This document shows, in pieces, positions 63,501 through 64,000 of a stretch of DNA of 64,000 bases. Origin of the DNA: Rhododendron vialii (taxonomy: Eukaryota > Streptophyta > Magnoliopsida > Ericales > Ericaceae). The notes below the pieces were generated by a model. It saw only the letters and a list, made by a program, of their open reading frames with translations, was not told where the DNA came from and did not search any database. Within the stretch, counting starts at the first letter, position 1. Each line of letters begins with the position of its first letter. The stretch covers positions 7,569,501 through 7,633,500 of the forward strand of contig NC_080569.1 of assembly GCF_030253575.1 (NCBI RefSeq), given 5' to 3'. Position numbers and translations under genes: made by a program.

Positions 63501-64000
63501 TAAGTCTCTCCAAATATGTAACCTTTGTTTAACACAGAAAATGGTCTTATGATCGTGGATTTGTGGGTGTGATGGTAACCCCCTGCACAAATCCTGATCC
63601 GAACATGGTCTAACAAAACTAATGGAAACTCATCGGGTTGTGCAGAATATGGAATGGGTGGTATGGTTTCGTCTCAAGGAGATGTGTACAGCTATGGAAT
63701 TCTCTTGTTGGAAATGTTCACCGGTAGGAGACCGACTGATGACCAATTCAAAGACAATTGTAACCTTCACAATTTCGTCGCACTCTCATTGCCAGATCAG
63801 GTAATGGGGATTGTGGACCAAGCTGCTCTGCACCATCAAGTAGTAGGAGAAGCTACAGGTAGTACTTCATTTTGGAGTGGCCTGAGAAGTGAACAGGCTG
63901 AGTGTTTGGTTTCTGTTTTTCAAATAGGAGTTAGATGTTCAGCAGAATTTCCACACGACAGAATGAACATGGAGCAAGTTTTGAAGGAACTGCTTTCAGT
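60590..64000 (+). pseudogene. LRR receptor-like kinase (Xa21/EFR/At3g47570 class), decayed, runs off window
   Basis: Family role: cell-surface immune receptor with leucine-rich repeats, one membrane helix and a cytoplasmic kinase. Seen in order: signal peptide, LRR N-cap (LALLEFKSRV ... WIGVTCG), about 20 LRRs, a hydrophobic helix (near 62560-62620), a kinase with VAIKVLNL and the non-RD loop [18 protein letters not shown], then an intron (63285-63645) and exon 2 to the edge. Lesions: a 1-base deletion near 61570 (after GNLKSL), another near 61955, a frame change near 62732 (GFFH|TNVIGSG), a TAA at 63019 and a 4-base-type insertion near 63197 after GLAS. The intron splice sites and exon 2 frame remain open. 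Start chosen at 60590, before the signal peptide. Non-functional as read; assembly errors are the alternative for single shifts. Confidence 0.92.

Noticed and set aside
1-64000. Bacterial-type systems such as CRISPR arrays, toxin-antitoxin or phage-defence islands
   Set aside because: The window is intron-rich plant DNA; no regularly spaced repeats or prokaryotic genes were seen.

Overview
This window is plant nuclear DNA, most likely from a eudicot. The genes have many short exons with GT-AG introns, long AT-rich introns and spacers, and closest resemblance to Arabidopsis families. MITEs, TRIMs, a LINE fragment and TIR elements are abundant. I cannot name the species; a woody asterid is only a guess. 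No operons, CRISPR arrays, rRNA genes or clear tRNA genes are present.

Layout, left to right. (1) 1-12267, minus: N-terminal half of a full-size ABCG/PDR transporter closest to ABCG31; 13 exons resolve in a continuous frame, a 14th is partly resolved, and the gene leaves the window on the left. Its introns hold a TRIM, two foldback MITEs and a long-TIR element with a captured GRF-zinc-finger-like ORF. (2) 12268-16964: spacer with a 976-bp hAT-like element and a 5'-truncated LINE, both with target-site duplications. (3) 16965-23345, minus: complete 11-exon DDB2, the damaged-DNA-recognition subunit. (4) 23346-27552: spacer packed with MITEs, one nested in another. (5) 27553-30890, plus: complete five-exon AIRP2-like RING E3 ligase. 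(6) 32761-36222, minus: complete three-exon non-specific phospholipase C, NPC6-like. (7) 38611-50158, minus: complete 22-exon VLN1-like villin with an 11-nt micro-exon. (8) 52744-54565, minus: four-exon CBM20 starch-binding-fold protein with a plastid-transit-like N-terminus. (9) 56656-60100: a non-autonomous LTR element (minus) next to a TRIM (plus). (10) 60590-64000, plus: decayed LRR receptor kinase of the Xa21/EFR class (non-RD) with three coding frameshifts, a stop and a further kinase frameshift, leaving the window on the right.

The genes are unrelated single-copy-type housekeeping or signalling genes and do not form a pathway. From memory, VLN1 and ABCG31 are close neighbours on Arabidopsis chromosome 2, so part of the order may be old synteny. 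I see no convincing new biological system. The most interesting signals are transposon-gene interactions: a TRIM abutting a splice donor, a gene fragment inside a TIR element, nested MITEs, and a composite LTR block beside a decaying immune-receptor gene.
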